This document shows, in pieces, positions 1 to 8,672 of a stretch of 25,753 bases of DNA; position 1 is the first letter of the stretch, and each line of letters begins with the position of its first letter. Position numbers and translations under genes: made by a program. The DNA comes from Seminavis robusta. Lineage: Eukaryota; Bacillariophyta; Bacillariophyceae; Naviculales; Naviculaceae. Below the pieces are notes generated by a model that saw nothing but the letters and a program-made list of their open reading frames with translations, searched no databases and had not been told where the DNA came from. The stretch covers positions 1-25,753 of the forward strand of contig CAICTM010001617.1 of the NCBI GenBank assembly GCA_903772945.1. Direction: 5' to 3'.

Positions 1-25
1 CCCAAGCCAAAAAAAAGCCATTGCT

Positions 26-905
26 GTGAAAACCAGATCTCTTTTTTTTTCTGTCCTCTTTGTGCTTTTATTTCACCATGGTGTTAGCAGCGGCCAGCCT
101 CCGCCAGAAGAATCCGGCACCAGCTCCGATTGGGCCAAGTCAAAGCTTGTGAGGATCGGACGTGCTGTTGTTGAACAGAGTGGTATTCCCTTGTCCAGGA
201 AAGATTCCCAGATAGTACACGTGACCCACACACAGAGAAGTCTGGGTGGGTAATCCTAGTGGAGTCAGCAGTGACGACATCAACAGAAAGACAAAGAAGG
301 AGTTCATCGCACTAAAGAACAGACTTCTAAGAGAGCGCCAGTTCCGTTGGAAGAGCGAAATAAGTTCCAGGGCAAGAAACAACGGTATCCACAAGGCAGG
401 CAGAAATAAAGACCTTGTTGAAATGTTTGAAGACCTCGTCAGGTTGCTGACAATTGACCTGACTTGACATTGACAATGTTGTGAAATGCGGGGCGTGGTC
501 TACCCAATTCTCAACCTCAAACAAGGAAAAGACGGTGAAAGAAATTGTGGAAGCCCTCACAACCGAATATGGTATTAGGTACCGAGACAACAACTACCGT
601 TTGGTGCAAGAATGCAGTGTACCAGTTGGATGTCAAGAACTCACTCCAACCATTCGCAAGAGAACTTTCAAAAGCCAAACAAACAAGCCACCAACAAGAA
701 TTCAAGGATAAGCGTTATATTGAACGAGAACCAGTTTGATGGGAGCTGCGAGCTATTAGGCGGAAGAAGGGTGACAGCGACATTGCATTCTCATACCACA
801 ACATTGGAATCTGACAAAGCATGCAGTGTCCTAGCTGGCGTCAAAGGTAAAGTCGATATGGTCAAGAGAGCTTCAGAACGGGCATCAACTTGCGGTGACA
901 TCTAG
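26..905 (+). pseudogene. Broken 5' part of an unrecognised gene
   Basis: I do not recognise this protein. Four coding-looking stretches follow each other on the same strand in different frames: about 26-253, 246-467, 463-711 and 700-905. Each stops just where the next opens (stops at 253, 467, 711 and 905). The peptides are charged and not low-complexity, for example one ending VEMFEDLVRLLTIDLT and the next containing KEIVEALTTEYGIRYRD. Frame 26 is open to the left edge, so the gene may begin outside the window. I found no GT-AG pair that joins the frames in phase with a reasonable intron length, so single-base indels are the simplest reading. The next piece (902-1545) continues in the same direction and may belong to the same gene. 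It could instead be several spurious ORFs. Confidence 0.3.
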
Positions 906-1545
906 AAGACATCAGTCGAGAGGCGGAACTCCTCCTCGAAGAGCTAAAAATCAGAGGAAAAACGCCCTCCACATCAGCTTTCTCTTCCAGTTCCTCTAAA
1001 ACAGCTTTCTACCAAGATATCTTTATCAGCCAGCATGATGATCCGGATATTGTTGCTGTGCCGCTTCAACGCAAGCACCATTTGCTCCGACACATCCCGC
1101 CTATGAGAATTTGCAAGCTGCCCGCCCACTCAAGAGATCAATACCCCCCAACAGTAACGATTTCTCCGAGTTCATCGCCATTCACCGGTGATGTTGGAAA
1201 CACAACAAGGACATTTCAAATGAGTGCTACAACCCTTCCGGACTTATTTCCACCGAAGAATGCATTGCGCCTCATTGAACAAGGCAATTGGGCGCTTGGT
1301 AATATACTACATGTTGCGTTGTTGTCTTTTGTTGACAGCCCCCAATCTAACCATGCTATGATCCTTCTCCCCTCCCAGTTCAGCGGCGTGTAGACCAGGA
1401 TAAGTACACAGCCATAAGGCAATTGGGGACATGCACCAGAAGACAAAACATCAGTCCCGAATTCTTCTCTAGTACTACCTGTCCACCAACTCCGCAATTC
1501 CAGTCAAGCTTGTCAGGGAGCGGACTCTGCTCTGGTCAGATGTGA
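902..1545 (+). CDS. Two-exon fragment of an unrecognised gene
   Basis: The frame at 902-1298 encodes an acidic start (LEDISREAELLLEELK) followed by a Ser/Thr/Pro-rich stretch. It has no in-frame ATG near its left end, so it is probably internal to a gene. A GT-AG intron at 1299-1378 (80 nt, pyrimidine-rich before CCCAG) joins in phase 1 to a second exon reading VQRRVDQDKYTAIRQLG and ending at a stop at 1543-1545. Immediately after, another frame reads CDSYINHMEALARLTSDD, so a further frame change near 1535 is likely and the true gene probably runs on into the exons from 1829. Function unknown. Orientation and the intron are the better-supported parts; the boundaries are approximate. Confidence 0.35.
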
Positions 1546-1828
1546 CAGCTACATCAACCATATGGAGGCCCTGGCCCGTCTGACAAGTGATGATATTTTG
1601 CTTTCCCCTTTCGTCTCATGATAACCAAAAATTACACTGCCTTTTTTCGACAATGTAGGTGACTTGGAAGAGATCAATAGTGGCATCAAACGCTATCCAA
1701 GATTCAGTGCCGACCCTTTCCAGTCGCTTGTCCACTGCAGAAAAACAGATTGAATTCTTGCACAGTGACCAGAAGGGACCAGAGGGCGAGTGCATACACT
1801 GGGAACAGACAAAGGGACAGAACAGTAG

Positions 1829-3125
1829 GCGCAAACACAGCAGCTCTTACAAGAAGCTGCCGCCAAAGCTTTAAAGGGCCTTCGAAAGGCGTCCAAGGCC
1901 ACTGTGAGTGAAAGAGTAGAAAGGCCATCTCTACTAATGCTGTGGCCTGGATTCACTGACTTCACCCCCACCCCTTGTCGTCTCTTGTTTAGAGTGCAAA
2001 AGATGGGTCTTCTGCTACTTCAGACAAAAGTGTGAGTGCTCATGTATGTTTCTCTCCCCCATCATGAATCACTCTCTAACAAAACAGTTGTACATTACAC
2101 AGCAGAAGGAGAAGAAGAAACAGGCAGAAAAGGCAAAAGCTTCAGACAAAGTGTGAGTGCTCATGTATGTTGCTCTCCCCCCATCATGAATCACCTCTCT
2201 AACAAAACAGTTGTACATACACAGGAGGAGGAGAAAGAGAAACAGACAGAAAGGCAAATGGCAACAAAAGACAAGAATGTGAGTCTTCTTTCTTTCCTCA
2301 TTACCCGAAAGTAATATTTACCCTCTTTGTTTTGTGCCTAACATACATCGCCTTCTCTCTCTGCTTTTCTATTCCAGAAAAGGCTCAGTTCAGATAACCC
2401 GAGCAAAAATAGCTACCAAGAAATCAAAGTAAGTCAAAAATGGATAATGTTCCAGCATGATAAGATGATTTGTAGCTAAGACATCTTTTATTGTGTTGTC
2501 TATGCTTTCACCTTCTCAGAAAAACGAAGAAACCCAGGTGGAGGTAATGACACAGACAGCAGAGAAAAAGCGAGTCTACTCTCGTCCCTCACTTATGTTC
2601 TTTGCTACAGTTCATTCCAGGGCGCAGCAGGAGTCATGGAGGAGGAATTGTCGGTTGGCTCAGATGTAGAGATTTGAAGACGAGTTCGGTTTGAAAGAGC
2701 AGTTTGTTAGCTTTGGTACTACGACATGATGATGATCACGTCGGCATTGAACCCTCAGTGAGCTTACACAGCACGTCAGCACTACAGAGGACTCACCTTC
2801 AAACTCCCTTGGATTACATTCAAGAAACTCAGTGAGGTCAGCAAGCGTCCCAACAAGAAAGCAAAGATTGCGTGGTAGGAGATGTTGCAAGTATGATCAG
2901 GGAGGGAGCATCGATGTAATTAAATCTCTCTAGGTTGAAAAGAGACCATTTCAAGGAGGGTGATGCAGCTAGTGAAGAGATTTGAACTTTGCATGTTCCC
3001 AGTTGACTGACCTTTTTGATGACACACAAACTGTGGCCGACCTTGAAGCCGGAGGCAAGCGACATTTCGAAAAAAGTGGCCGTCCTTGGATTCGAAAGCA
3101 CGTTCGAGCTCTTCCAGGTCATTGA
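1829..3125 (+). CDS. Multi-exon Lys/Glu-rich protein, 3' part (nine exons)
   Basis: Nine exons can be joined with GT-AG introns: 1829-1903, 1993-2031, 2103-2150, 2225-2278, 2378-2428, 2520-2543, 2670-2715, 2788-2890 and 2934-3125. All junctions keep one open frame until a single-base frame slip near 2975, after which the frame stays open to a TGA at 3123-3125. The product starts Ala/Lys-rich (EAAAKALKGLRKASKAT), continues with Lys/Glu-rich, probably helical segments made by short exons, then a Ser-rich part and a basic segment (TRKQRLRGRRCCK). I recognise no domain. For the seventh exon an acceptor at 2620 is an alternative: it gives VMEEELSVGSDVE but then needs an indel near 2672. The 5' end is not resolved, because a TAG at 1826 precedes the first exon and I do not see which donor feeds it. 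Confidence 0.5.
2020..2261 (+). repeat. 121-bp tandem duplication containing a complete intron
   Basis: Two adjacent copies with a 121-bp offset each carry the end of an exon (TTCAGACAAA), a donor GTGAGTGCTCATGTATG, an intron with a CCATCATGAATCAC core and an AACAAAACAGTTGTACAT end, and the start of a Lys/Glu-rich exon. The introns are 2032-2102 (71 nt) and about 2151-2224 (74 nt). They differ by a few substitutions and indels. The copy donor is ambiguous by two bases (GTGTGAGT); starting the second intron at 2151 keeps the frame. The duplication produced one extra 48-nt exon. Confidence 0.8.
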
Positions 3126-3683
3126 TACTACAGCCCCCCCCCCCTTCAAAAACCTTCTTTTATTTGTGGAACATGAAGCCCCTCTGTTTTTCCCATCCCC
3201 CCGGGCCATCTCCATTCTACCCAAAAGCCCTAGAAAACCAGGTATTTACCCCACTATTGACCCTTAAATATTACCCAACCTACGATTCTTTCCACAAATA
3301 GTAGTAAAATTCCCGTAGAATCCTCTATTTTATCCCCCAACCCCCCTAAACTGCTCTTTTTTTGCAACGGTTTTATAGATGTGTGAATGAAAGCACGACT
3401 CTCTTGGGCAGTTATTTCATTCCCAGTTCCTTGTGGGAGTTGAACCTGACAGGATGTTCTTCGAAGTCAACAGGGTCCACGTCATCACTGTGACTCGTGC
3501 TTTTGAAATATGCTGGTGTTGGTGGGACTGAGTCGATCTTAATCGAATAGGTTCGAATTCGATTTGATTTAGAGTGTGGGTTAATGTATTCCTCGACATC
3601 ATAATGGGGTCTCGTTTTAGAGTCTGGGTTAATGAGACAGTTAATGGGGGTTCTCGTTTTGCAGGAGAGACGTTAGGGCTTAG
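3126..3683. other. Intergenic stretch with a C-tract and short repeats
   Basis: I see no gene here. The left part is pyrimidine-rich and AT-rich, including an 11-base run of C at 3134-3144, and may be the 3' untranslated end of the upstream gene. Further right, two copies of AGAGT(G/C)TGGGTTAATG sit 48 bp apart (3571 and 3619), and TCTCGTTTT also occurs twice. This may be upstream region of the next gene. Confidence 0.4.
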
Positions 3684-3940
3684 GTCCAAAGTGTGCCGTG
3701 GCATTTTAAAAATGTCAATGATGTCATCGCAGCCTTGAGATTTCAAAAAGAGACTGGCTATTTATTTGCTGCTAGTTTCGTCACGCCTGCCTGGTATCCA
3801 TCTCTAAGTAATTGTCAAGCTGCAAACGATAATTGCTCCAGAAAATCCTTCTGCCAAACAATGAATCGACTCTGCGAGCCATTCTGTGCAGTTTTCAGGT
3901 GCTTTTGGCAGAAAAAAAGTCATCTGCCAGAGACAAACAC

Positions 3941-4000
3941 CCTCCCGGCAGAAAAAAAACACCTCCCGGCAGAAAAAAACACCTCCCGGCAGAAAAAGCC
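3941..4000 (+). repeat. Coding microrepeat of about 20 bp (CCTCCCGGCAG + A-run)
   Basis: Three adjacent units of CCTCCCGGCAG followed by runs of about 8, 7 and 5 A, starting near 3941, 3962 and 3982. A weaker relative lies just upstream at 3905-3930. They encode a Lys/Pro/Glu-rich tract. Because the A-run length differs between units, the reading frame changes from unit to unit (PAEKKHLPAEKN then TSRQKKP). Confidence 0.75.
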
Positions 4001-4626
4001 ATGCCGGCTTTCGGAACTGCAGAGTTCGAGGGCTTCTGCAGAGTGCACGCCAGCCTGCTTCAGGAAAAAAAGTGTTTCTGCGGACTCAAAAAGGGCATTT
4101 CTGCAGAGTTTTTCATTCCCAGTGAGTGCTACTGCAGCCTCTGCTGAGGAGTTTTCAGCTGCGGAAAAGGCTAGTGCTCACAGTGTCCACGACGACGATG
4201 GCAACACAAAGAGCCCCACAGCAGCCTTTCAAGCAGATGTGTCTGGGGGCGCAAAGTCTGGAAGCGAGAAGCAGCGTGCCAAGTTTCAAGGACCATCGAA
4301 AAATGTTGTGGGTACTGGTCCTGCTGCCAGTGACACTGCTGGAGCCTTGAAAGGCGATGTGCTCCCTGCCGCAAAGGCAAGAACCATAAAGAAGTTACAT
4401 GCCAGTCGAAAACAAGCAGGAAATTCTTCGGATGAGGAAGGGTTCATTCCTGATGCTGTCCATACGACAGCAATACAAAGAAAGGAAGCACGCAACAAAG
4501 CAAAGCAACCAACATTGGCTCCGCAGAAAACAACAGCTCCAGTCGGCATTGATGACAACATGGATGTTGACGATGAGATGCCACTGAAGGTGTCCACGGA
4601 TGTCACTGAAAAGAAATGCGCTGAGT

Positions 4627-4631
4627 CTCGC
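4627..4631 (+). repeat. Target site duplication CTCGC, left copy
   Basis: CTCGC directly precedes the left terminal repeat and is repeated at 9202-9206 directly after the right one. It lies in host codons TCT CGC. Confidence 0.8.
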
Positions 4632-5161
4632 CGATAACTTTTAGGAGCGAGAGCTCTGGATTCCTCTGGGATAGCTCCAACAGCTATGCTGGCCTACAAC
4701 TCCAGCATGCGCAGTTGGCTTATCTCCCAGCAAAGCAGCAAGAAAGGATCGTCCTTTCTACCATAGTTAAGAAAATAGTACGAAATATTGAGACCGATCC
4801 TGATTAGCTTGTAGCCCCTTTGATACCGCAGCAGTTGATACCTATCCTGTTGAGGCCGGGCAGAAGCAGTAGGAGGTAGCAGATAGTACTGTTCCCAGAC
4901 TGCCACTGCACGATTGAATAACGAAGGCCCCCTGCTCCCGAGGAGAGCTGGCCCAAAGGGTCCAGCAGAGAGCTCTGCTGGCCCTCCTGTCTGACTGACA
5001 GGGCCAAGCCCTTGGTTTGGTGCCTACTGGAGGTGTTGGAACACTCCTGAGGCATGACAAGGCTCCCTTACTGCCTGACTACCGCTGTCCCTGAGGAAGG
5101 GCTTCAGCGAGGTCCAGTCCACTACTTGAGCACTGGAACTGAACCTTCTTGAAACGTATTG
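4632..5161 (+). repeat. Left long terminal repeat
   Basis: This is near identical to 8673-9201, with roughly 15 differences counted by eye and one base of length difference, so about 97% identity. It contains three neighbouring inverted repeats at about 4930-5002. It supplies the premature stop to the host gene at 4635-4637. Confidence 0.85.
4962..5002 (+). other. Hairpin pair in the left LTR
   Basis: CCAGCAGAG/CTCTGCTGG (4962-4981, 9-bp stem with a 2-base loop) is followed by CCTGTC/GACAGG (4986-5002, 6-bp stem with a 5-base loop). In the right LTR a third stem lies just before them, CCAGCTC/GAGCTGG at 8972-8992; its left-LTR counterpart at 4930-4951 has a mismatch. These may be RNA structures of the element transcript, for example in packaging or polyadenylation, but that is inference. 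Confidence 0.6.
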
Positions 5162-5322
5162 GATTAACAGAACGCATAGATTTGCAGGCAGTTCTTAAGG
5201 GAAGAAGAGACCTCCTTGAGGAGAAAAAGGATCTCTTTGAAATACAACAATCAGTGCTACAGCTACAGTTGGATTCATTGAATTTCAGTGGCATTTTGAG
5301 GTGGTTTCAAGGCCCATTTTGA
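5143..5322 (+). CDS. Short coiled-coil-like ORF at the LTR/internal junction
   Basis: A 59-codon open frame starts inside the last 20 bases of the left LTR, runs past the junction at 5161, and ends at a TGA at 5320-5322. It has no ATG. The peptide is rich in Leu, Glu, Lys and Gln with helical spacing (RRDLLEEKKDLFEIQQSVLQ). It could be a remnant of a gag-like coiled coil or a chance ORF; no other evidence supports translation. Confidence 0.2.
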   Translation, partial: TFLKRIGLTERIDLQAVLKGRRDLLEEKKDLFEIQQSVLQLQLDSLNFSGILRWFQGPF

Positions 5323-6566
5323 AGTCATTAGTCAACAACCTTCTGTTCGATTTTGATAGTTCCAGCCATCACTACAGTTACAGGAACCTTTGACTTAGCC
5401 ATCAACCACTCCTACAAGGCCAACACAAAGCCCATTGCCTTCGAAAGGACCCACAACTCGACAACAACCTCATTGCCAAAGCTACCATACTTCCACCGAA
5501 GAGAGGAAAAGCACCCAATTCGCTCGAAAGAAGTTACTGGTCCCGGTACCGAAAACCTGGAGTCTCTGAGTGAAGTCGAGACTTAAAGGGATCTGAGCAG
5601 TCGAGCAAGTCTTTTACGTCTCAAGGAATCTGTGAGGAGGCGCTGTTTATCACCTGGATCAGGGCGCTTATCTCTTTGAATACGGGCTTATCGCTTTGCA
5701 GCCCTGTGAGCGATTTACACAGAACGTACGCGGAACAACTGGATTTATCTGGAGTCCTGAGGCATATCTATCTGCAAACGCCGTGCAGTTTTCGAGTGTC
5801 ACGAGTTTCCACCACGGAACGTCAAGGAACGTACTGGGTCATGTTCAGCGATTTCACGGAACGTTGAAGAACATCACTCGGAAGCCGCTCAGCCAATCAA
5901 ATTATCCGTGCAGTTTCGGTACTTATCGGACGTGCACTGAGTCAGTTCCCAACTCGCGTGGAACGTACACGAATTCCTTTTCGATCCTGGATCTCCGAAG
6001 ACTTATACGACAACGTTCCCCGTACCGGTTCTTGTCCTGAAAGCAAGCCCATATCTCGTAAATCCTTCAGCTCACATTTTAAAGGTTTTACTTGGTCGAG
6101 TCATTGAAATCGAGTGGTACGAGTTTGAGATCGCGATCTACACGGCGCTACCAACCTGGGTAACTCGGAGCGACACGAGAGGCTGAAGAGATCCATTCGA
6201 ACAGTTCTAGGTCACACCACTTGAACCGCCATCCCTCAATTGGTCTGTGGATATCTCACCTTGAATTTTGGGAGCTTTTGTGGGGAAATTCATTGGTCCC
6301 AATAAGCTAGCTTCCGGTGTGGCAAAATCACCAAAACCAAGGCAATTCCCAGCACCACGGCAACACAGGAAGCAGGCTCCAGACCCTCTACACTGGCTAC
6401 CTTATTCAACTACACCTAGATTGAATTTCCAAGACCCCTAGCAAGGTCCCAAGAAGTCATCTTTGTGGTTTCCAGATTACAGTTGAGTCAAGGTTTATTG
6501 TACTGCTACAACAGCTGAATTTCACTGTTTCCCAGTTACAAGCTACACTTCTTCCTGTGGCAGCAG
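5323..6566. other. Element interior without a clear gene
   Basis: Only short open frames without ATG starts are present. At about 5700-5970 the motif GGAACGT recurs with variants (AGAACGTACGCGGAAC, CGGAACGTCAAGGAACGT, CGGAACGTTGAAG, TGGAACGTACACG), and GCGATTT(A/C)AC precedes it twice. This may be the leader of the element transcript. Confidence 0.35.
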
Positions 6567-7325
6567 ATGACAAGAGGCACCATGTCACTCTACATACCCA
6601 CAGTGACTCCTCCACCATCACGGAAGGCCTTGAAGGCTAGAGAACCAAGGAAACAGGCTAGCCCAAGAACAACCGGCCACACTTCCCCTACAACCCGGGA
6701 GGATACGGTTCAGGCCATCATGAAGAGTCTGGATGAGCAGCACACCTCTATCCAAGCCCTTGGCACTACCCTTGATAGTCTCATTGAAGAGCGACAGTGG
6801 TGCATTCATCAGCTGCTTGACAAGTCCCTTAGTCGAAACCTCGAGAAGATCAATGGAAAAGCAGCTGCCCTTAGGCAGAAAGCAGCCGCGACCAGGAGGC
6901 ACAACCGGTACCACACATCTCTCAAGCACGATTGTGGGGAGTTGCCTGGAACTAGTGTCACTCACCCTTTGGTCGGTGACACAACCAACCACCAGTCATC
7001 TTCCAAGCCAGCTTGTGGGGAGTCGCCAGCCACTCGTCCTTTGCGAGTCACTGCGACCAACAACCAGCTGCCCAATGCCACTCCCTTGGTTGCTCCAGTG
7101 CCACCATTTGCCCTCGCTGGTGCTCCCAATGCATCACTGGGTGATGGGGAGATTACAGAGCTGCCTACCTTCAGCTCCAGTAGTCACCCAGCTTCTACAT
7201 TGGCTTATGGGCAGGCTAGTACTGTAGCCAACAGCAACAACGATTCTAGCTGGACGATTCCACCATCCCAGGAAATTCAACCCAATGGCTGTCCCTTCCA
7301 AGCAGGACCGCACGTCCTTTGGTAG
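6567..7325 (+). CDS. Element ORF 1, 252 aa, coiled coil plus Pro/Thr/Ser-rich tail
   Basis: It starts at an ATG at 6567, with a second ATG five codons later. Residues 1-40 are Pro/Arg/Lys-rich. Residues about 47-110 look helical and coiled-coil-like (VQAIMKSLDEQHTSIQALG, then RNLEKINGKAAALRQKAAA). The rest is Pro/Thr/Ser/Asn-rich and low in complexity, with two related segments around CGELPGTS and CGESPATR. A helical N-terminus followed by a disordered tail is compatible with a gag-like structural protein, but there is no zinc knuckle or recognised gag domain. It overlaps the next ORF by 41 bases in a different frame, so the two could be one protein joined by a frameshift. Confidence 0.4.
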   Translation: MTRGTMSLYIPTVTPPPSRKALKAREPRKQASPRTTGHTSPTTREDTVQAIMKSLDEQHTSIQALGTTLDSLIEERQWCIHQLLDKSLSRNLEKINGKAAALRQKAAATRRHNRYHTSLKHDCGELPGTSVTHPLVGDTTNHQSSSKPACGESPATRPLRVTATNNQLPNATPLVAPVPPFALAGAPNASLGDGEITELPTFSSSSHPASTLAYGQASTVANSNNDSSWTIPPSQEIQPNGCPFQAGPHVLW

Positions 7326-7929
7326 ACCCACGACAACCAACCCATGTTGGATGCCCCACGGTTTGCCCATCAAGGCGACACACAAGGCAACCAACGCGGT
7401 TATAGCAGAGCCACCTCTCTTTGGTACTCCCAGTGCCACCAGGCTCGTGCCAAACGAGAGGATCCCTTTGCAAGCAAGTGCACACCCAAAGCAGGATGCT
7501 TTCAAGCAAACAGCTTCCAGGGCAGGTGCAACAATCAACCTTGGCTGGAGATCCAAGTGTCCACCATGTCGAACGACACCAAGGATTCCCAGCTTGGTCC
7601 ATCCCGGACCACCTCTCTTTGGTACTCCCAGTGCCACTAGGCTTGTGCCAAATGAGAGGATCCCTATGGCAGCAATGCCACCCAGTCGACCATCCCTTTG
7701 TCGACAACCACCACCACTGTCTGACAGCAGCAACAATGTCACACCACAGGATGAGTCCAAGGTTCGAACCACCATGGTCTCAGTCTCCCATGTCTCCAAG
7801 GCAATGGGGAGTCCTCAAGTGTTTGGCATGTGGTTCCATCATGTGTTTGCTTCCATGATGGCCCACAGGATTGGATCCCTCCAGTCCGTGCTGCTAGCAC
7901 CGTCCCTGGATTTTCGGACGGGCAACTAG
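7285..7929 (+). CDS. Element ORF 2, 214 aa, Pro/Thr/Ser-rich with an internal repeat
   Basis: It starts at an ATG at 7285, inside the end of ORF 1 and in the +1 frame relative to it. The protein is rich in Pro, Ser, Thr, Ala and Arg, with no recognised domain. A 19-residue segment, PPLFGTPSATRLVPNERIP, occurs twice (DNA 7411-7467 and 7609-7665). The two 57-bp copies differ at three bases, all at third codon positions and all silent, which supports translation in this frame. It may be the continuation of ORF 1 after a frameshift (programmed or mutational). Function unknown. Confidence 0.4.
   Translation: MAVPSKQDRTSFGRPTTTNPCWMPHGLPIKATHKATNAVIAEPPLFGTPSATRLVPNERIPLQASAHPKQDAFKQTASRAGATINLGWRSKCPPCRTTPRIPSLVHPGPPLFGTPSATRLVPNERIPMAAMPPSRPSLCRQPPPLSDSSNNVTPQDESKVRTTMVSVSHVSKAMGSPQVFGMWFHHVFASMMAHRIGSLQSVLLAPSLDFRTGN
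7411..7665 (+). repeat. 57-bp direct repeat (two copies) within element ORF 2
   Basis: Copies at 7411-7467 and 7609-7665 differ at three positions, each synonymous in the 7285 frame. Confidence 0.8.
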
Positions 7930-7967
7930 ACTACGTCCCTGTCTGGTACAGCCCATCCATCCCATCC

Positions 7968-8593
7968 GTCAAGGGACATGATTGCGGGGCAAGAAGGCCG
8001 CTCCACTGAGAGCTTGCCACCGCTGAATTCGGCCTGTGGCAAAGCCACGAATATTTGTCTACATATGAAGAAAACAAACAACAGCTATGATAGCAACCAG
8101 CACCGCCGACACCTACCGAGTCTGGCCATGCTGATGAAGCACGCTATCCCTTTGCGCCTACCTTTGGTCCAGCAACTGACCAACCATGCAAGTCCCTCCA
8201 CTTGTGAGATCCCCATCTCACATTGTGTCCCACTAGCAGCCGATGCTGAGTGGCCCATGAATGTTTCGTTCATGGGGAGAGTCAAGGGACATGATTGCGG
8301 GGCAAGAAGGCCGCTCCACTGAGAGCTTGCCACCGCTGAATTCGGCCTGTGGCAAAGCCACGAATATTTGTCTACATATGAAGAAAACAAACAACAGCTA
8401 TGATAGCAACCAGCACCGCCAACACCTACCGAGTCTGGCCATGCTGATGAAGCACGCAATCCCTTTGCGCCTACCTTTGGTCCAGCAACCGACCAACCAT
8501 GCAAGTCCCTCCACTTGTGAGATCCCCATCTCACATTGTGTCCCACTAGCAGCCGATGCTGAGTGGCCCATGAATGTTTTGTTCATGGGGAGA
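7968..8593 (+). repeat. Tandem duplication, 2 x 313 bp
   Basis: Copy 1 spans 7968-8280 and copy 2 spans 8281-8593. Both start GTCAAGGGACATGATTGCGG and end GTTCATGGGGAGA. Only a handful of substitutions separate them (for example CGCCGACACC/CGCCAACACC and CAACTGACC/CAACCGACC). The open frames seen in each copy simply reflect the duplication, and I do not call a gene. The stretch lies between ORF 2 and the right LTR. Confidence 0.85.
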
Positions 8594-8605
8594 GTTTATA
8601 GATAG

Positions 8606-8670
8606 TTAGTTAGTAACTAATCGTACATCGTGGCAGACCCATGAGAGCGAATCCATACGCACTCGTGGGC
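8606..8670 (+). other. Two small inverted repeats just before the right LTR
   Basis: TTAGTTA-G-TAACTAA at 8606-8620 is a perfect 7-bp stem. CCCATGAG at 8638-8645 pairs with CTCGTGGG at 8662-8669 except for one G-T. The position next to the right LTR is where a polypurine tract would be expected, but none is evident. Confidence 0.45.
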
Positions 8671-8672
8671 AG

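Larger units (their letters stand above)
3861..4637 (+). pseudogene. N-terminal part of acidic/Lys-rich protein, cut by an LTR element
   Basis: An open frame runs from 3684; the first in-frame ATG is at 3861. The protein is Ala/Ser/Lys-rich and low in complexity: a Lys-Pro repeat tract near the start, then a segment with SDEEGF, and finally an acidic DNMDVDDEM near the end. The last codons before the break are TCT CGC. The next ones, CGA TAA, come from the terminal repeat of the inserted element that begins at 4632, so the stop at 4635-4637 belongs to the element and not to the host gene. The same protein resumes at 9202 in the same phase with further MDVDD-type segments. Function unknown; composition suggests a disordered, possibly nuclear, region. 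An upstream exon before 3684 cannot be excluded. Confidence 0.6.

Noticed and set aside
2838..3224. Minus-strand frame of 128 codons
   Set aside because: The plus strand offers a consistent spliced frame across the same bases; the minus frame has no motif and partly reads the poly-C tract.
7755..7775. GGTTCGAACC resembling a tRNA T-loop
   Set aside because: No acceptor, D or anticodon stem can be folded around it.
7134..7799. Minus-strand open frame of 221 codons inside the LTR element
   Set aside because: It overlaps the plus-strand ORFs whose internal repeat shows only silent changes in the plus frame; this is the mirror of that composition.
8085..8546. Minus-strand frame of 153 codons across the 313-bp duplication
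   Set aside because: Its two halves are the same sequence twice, a consequence of the tandem copy with a unit not divisible by three; no independent support.
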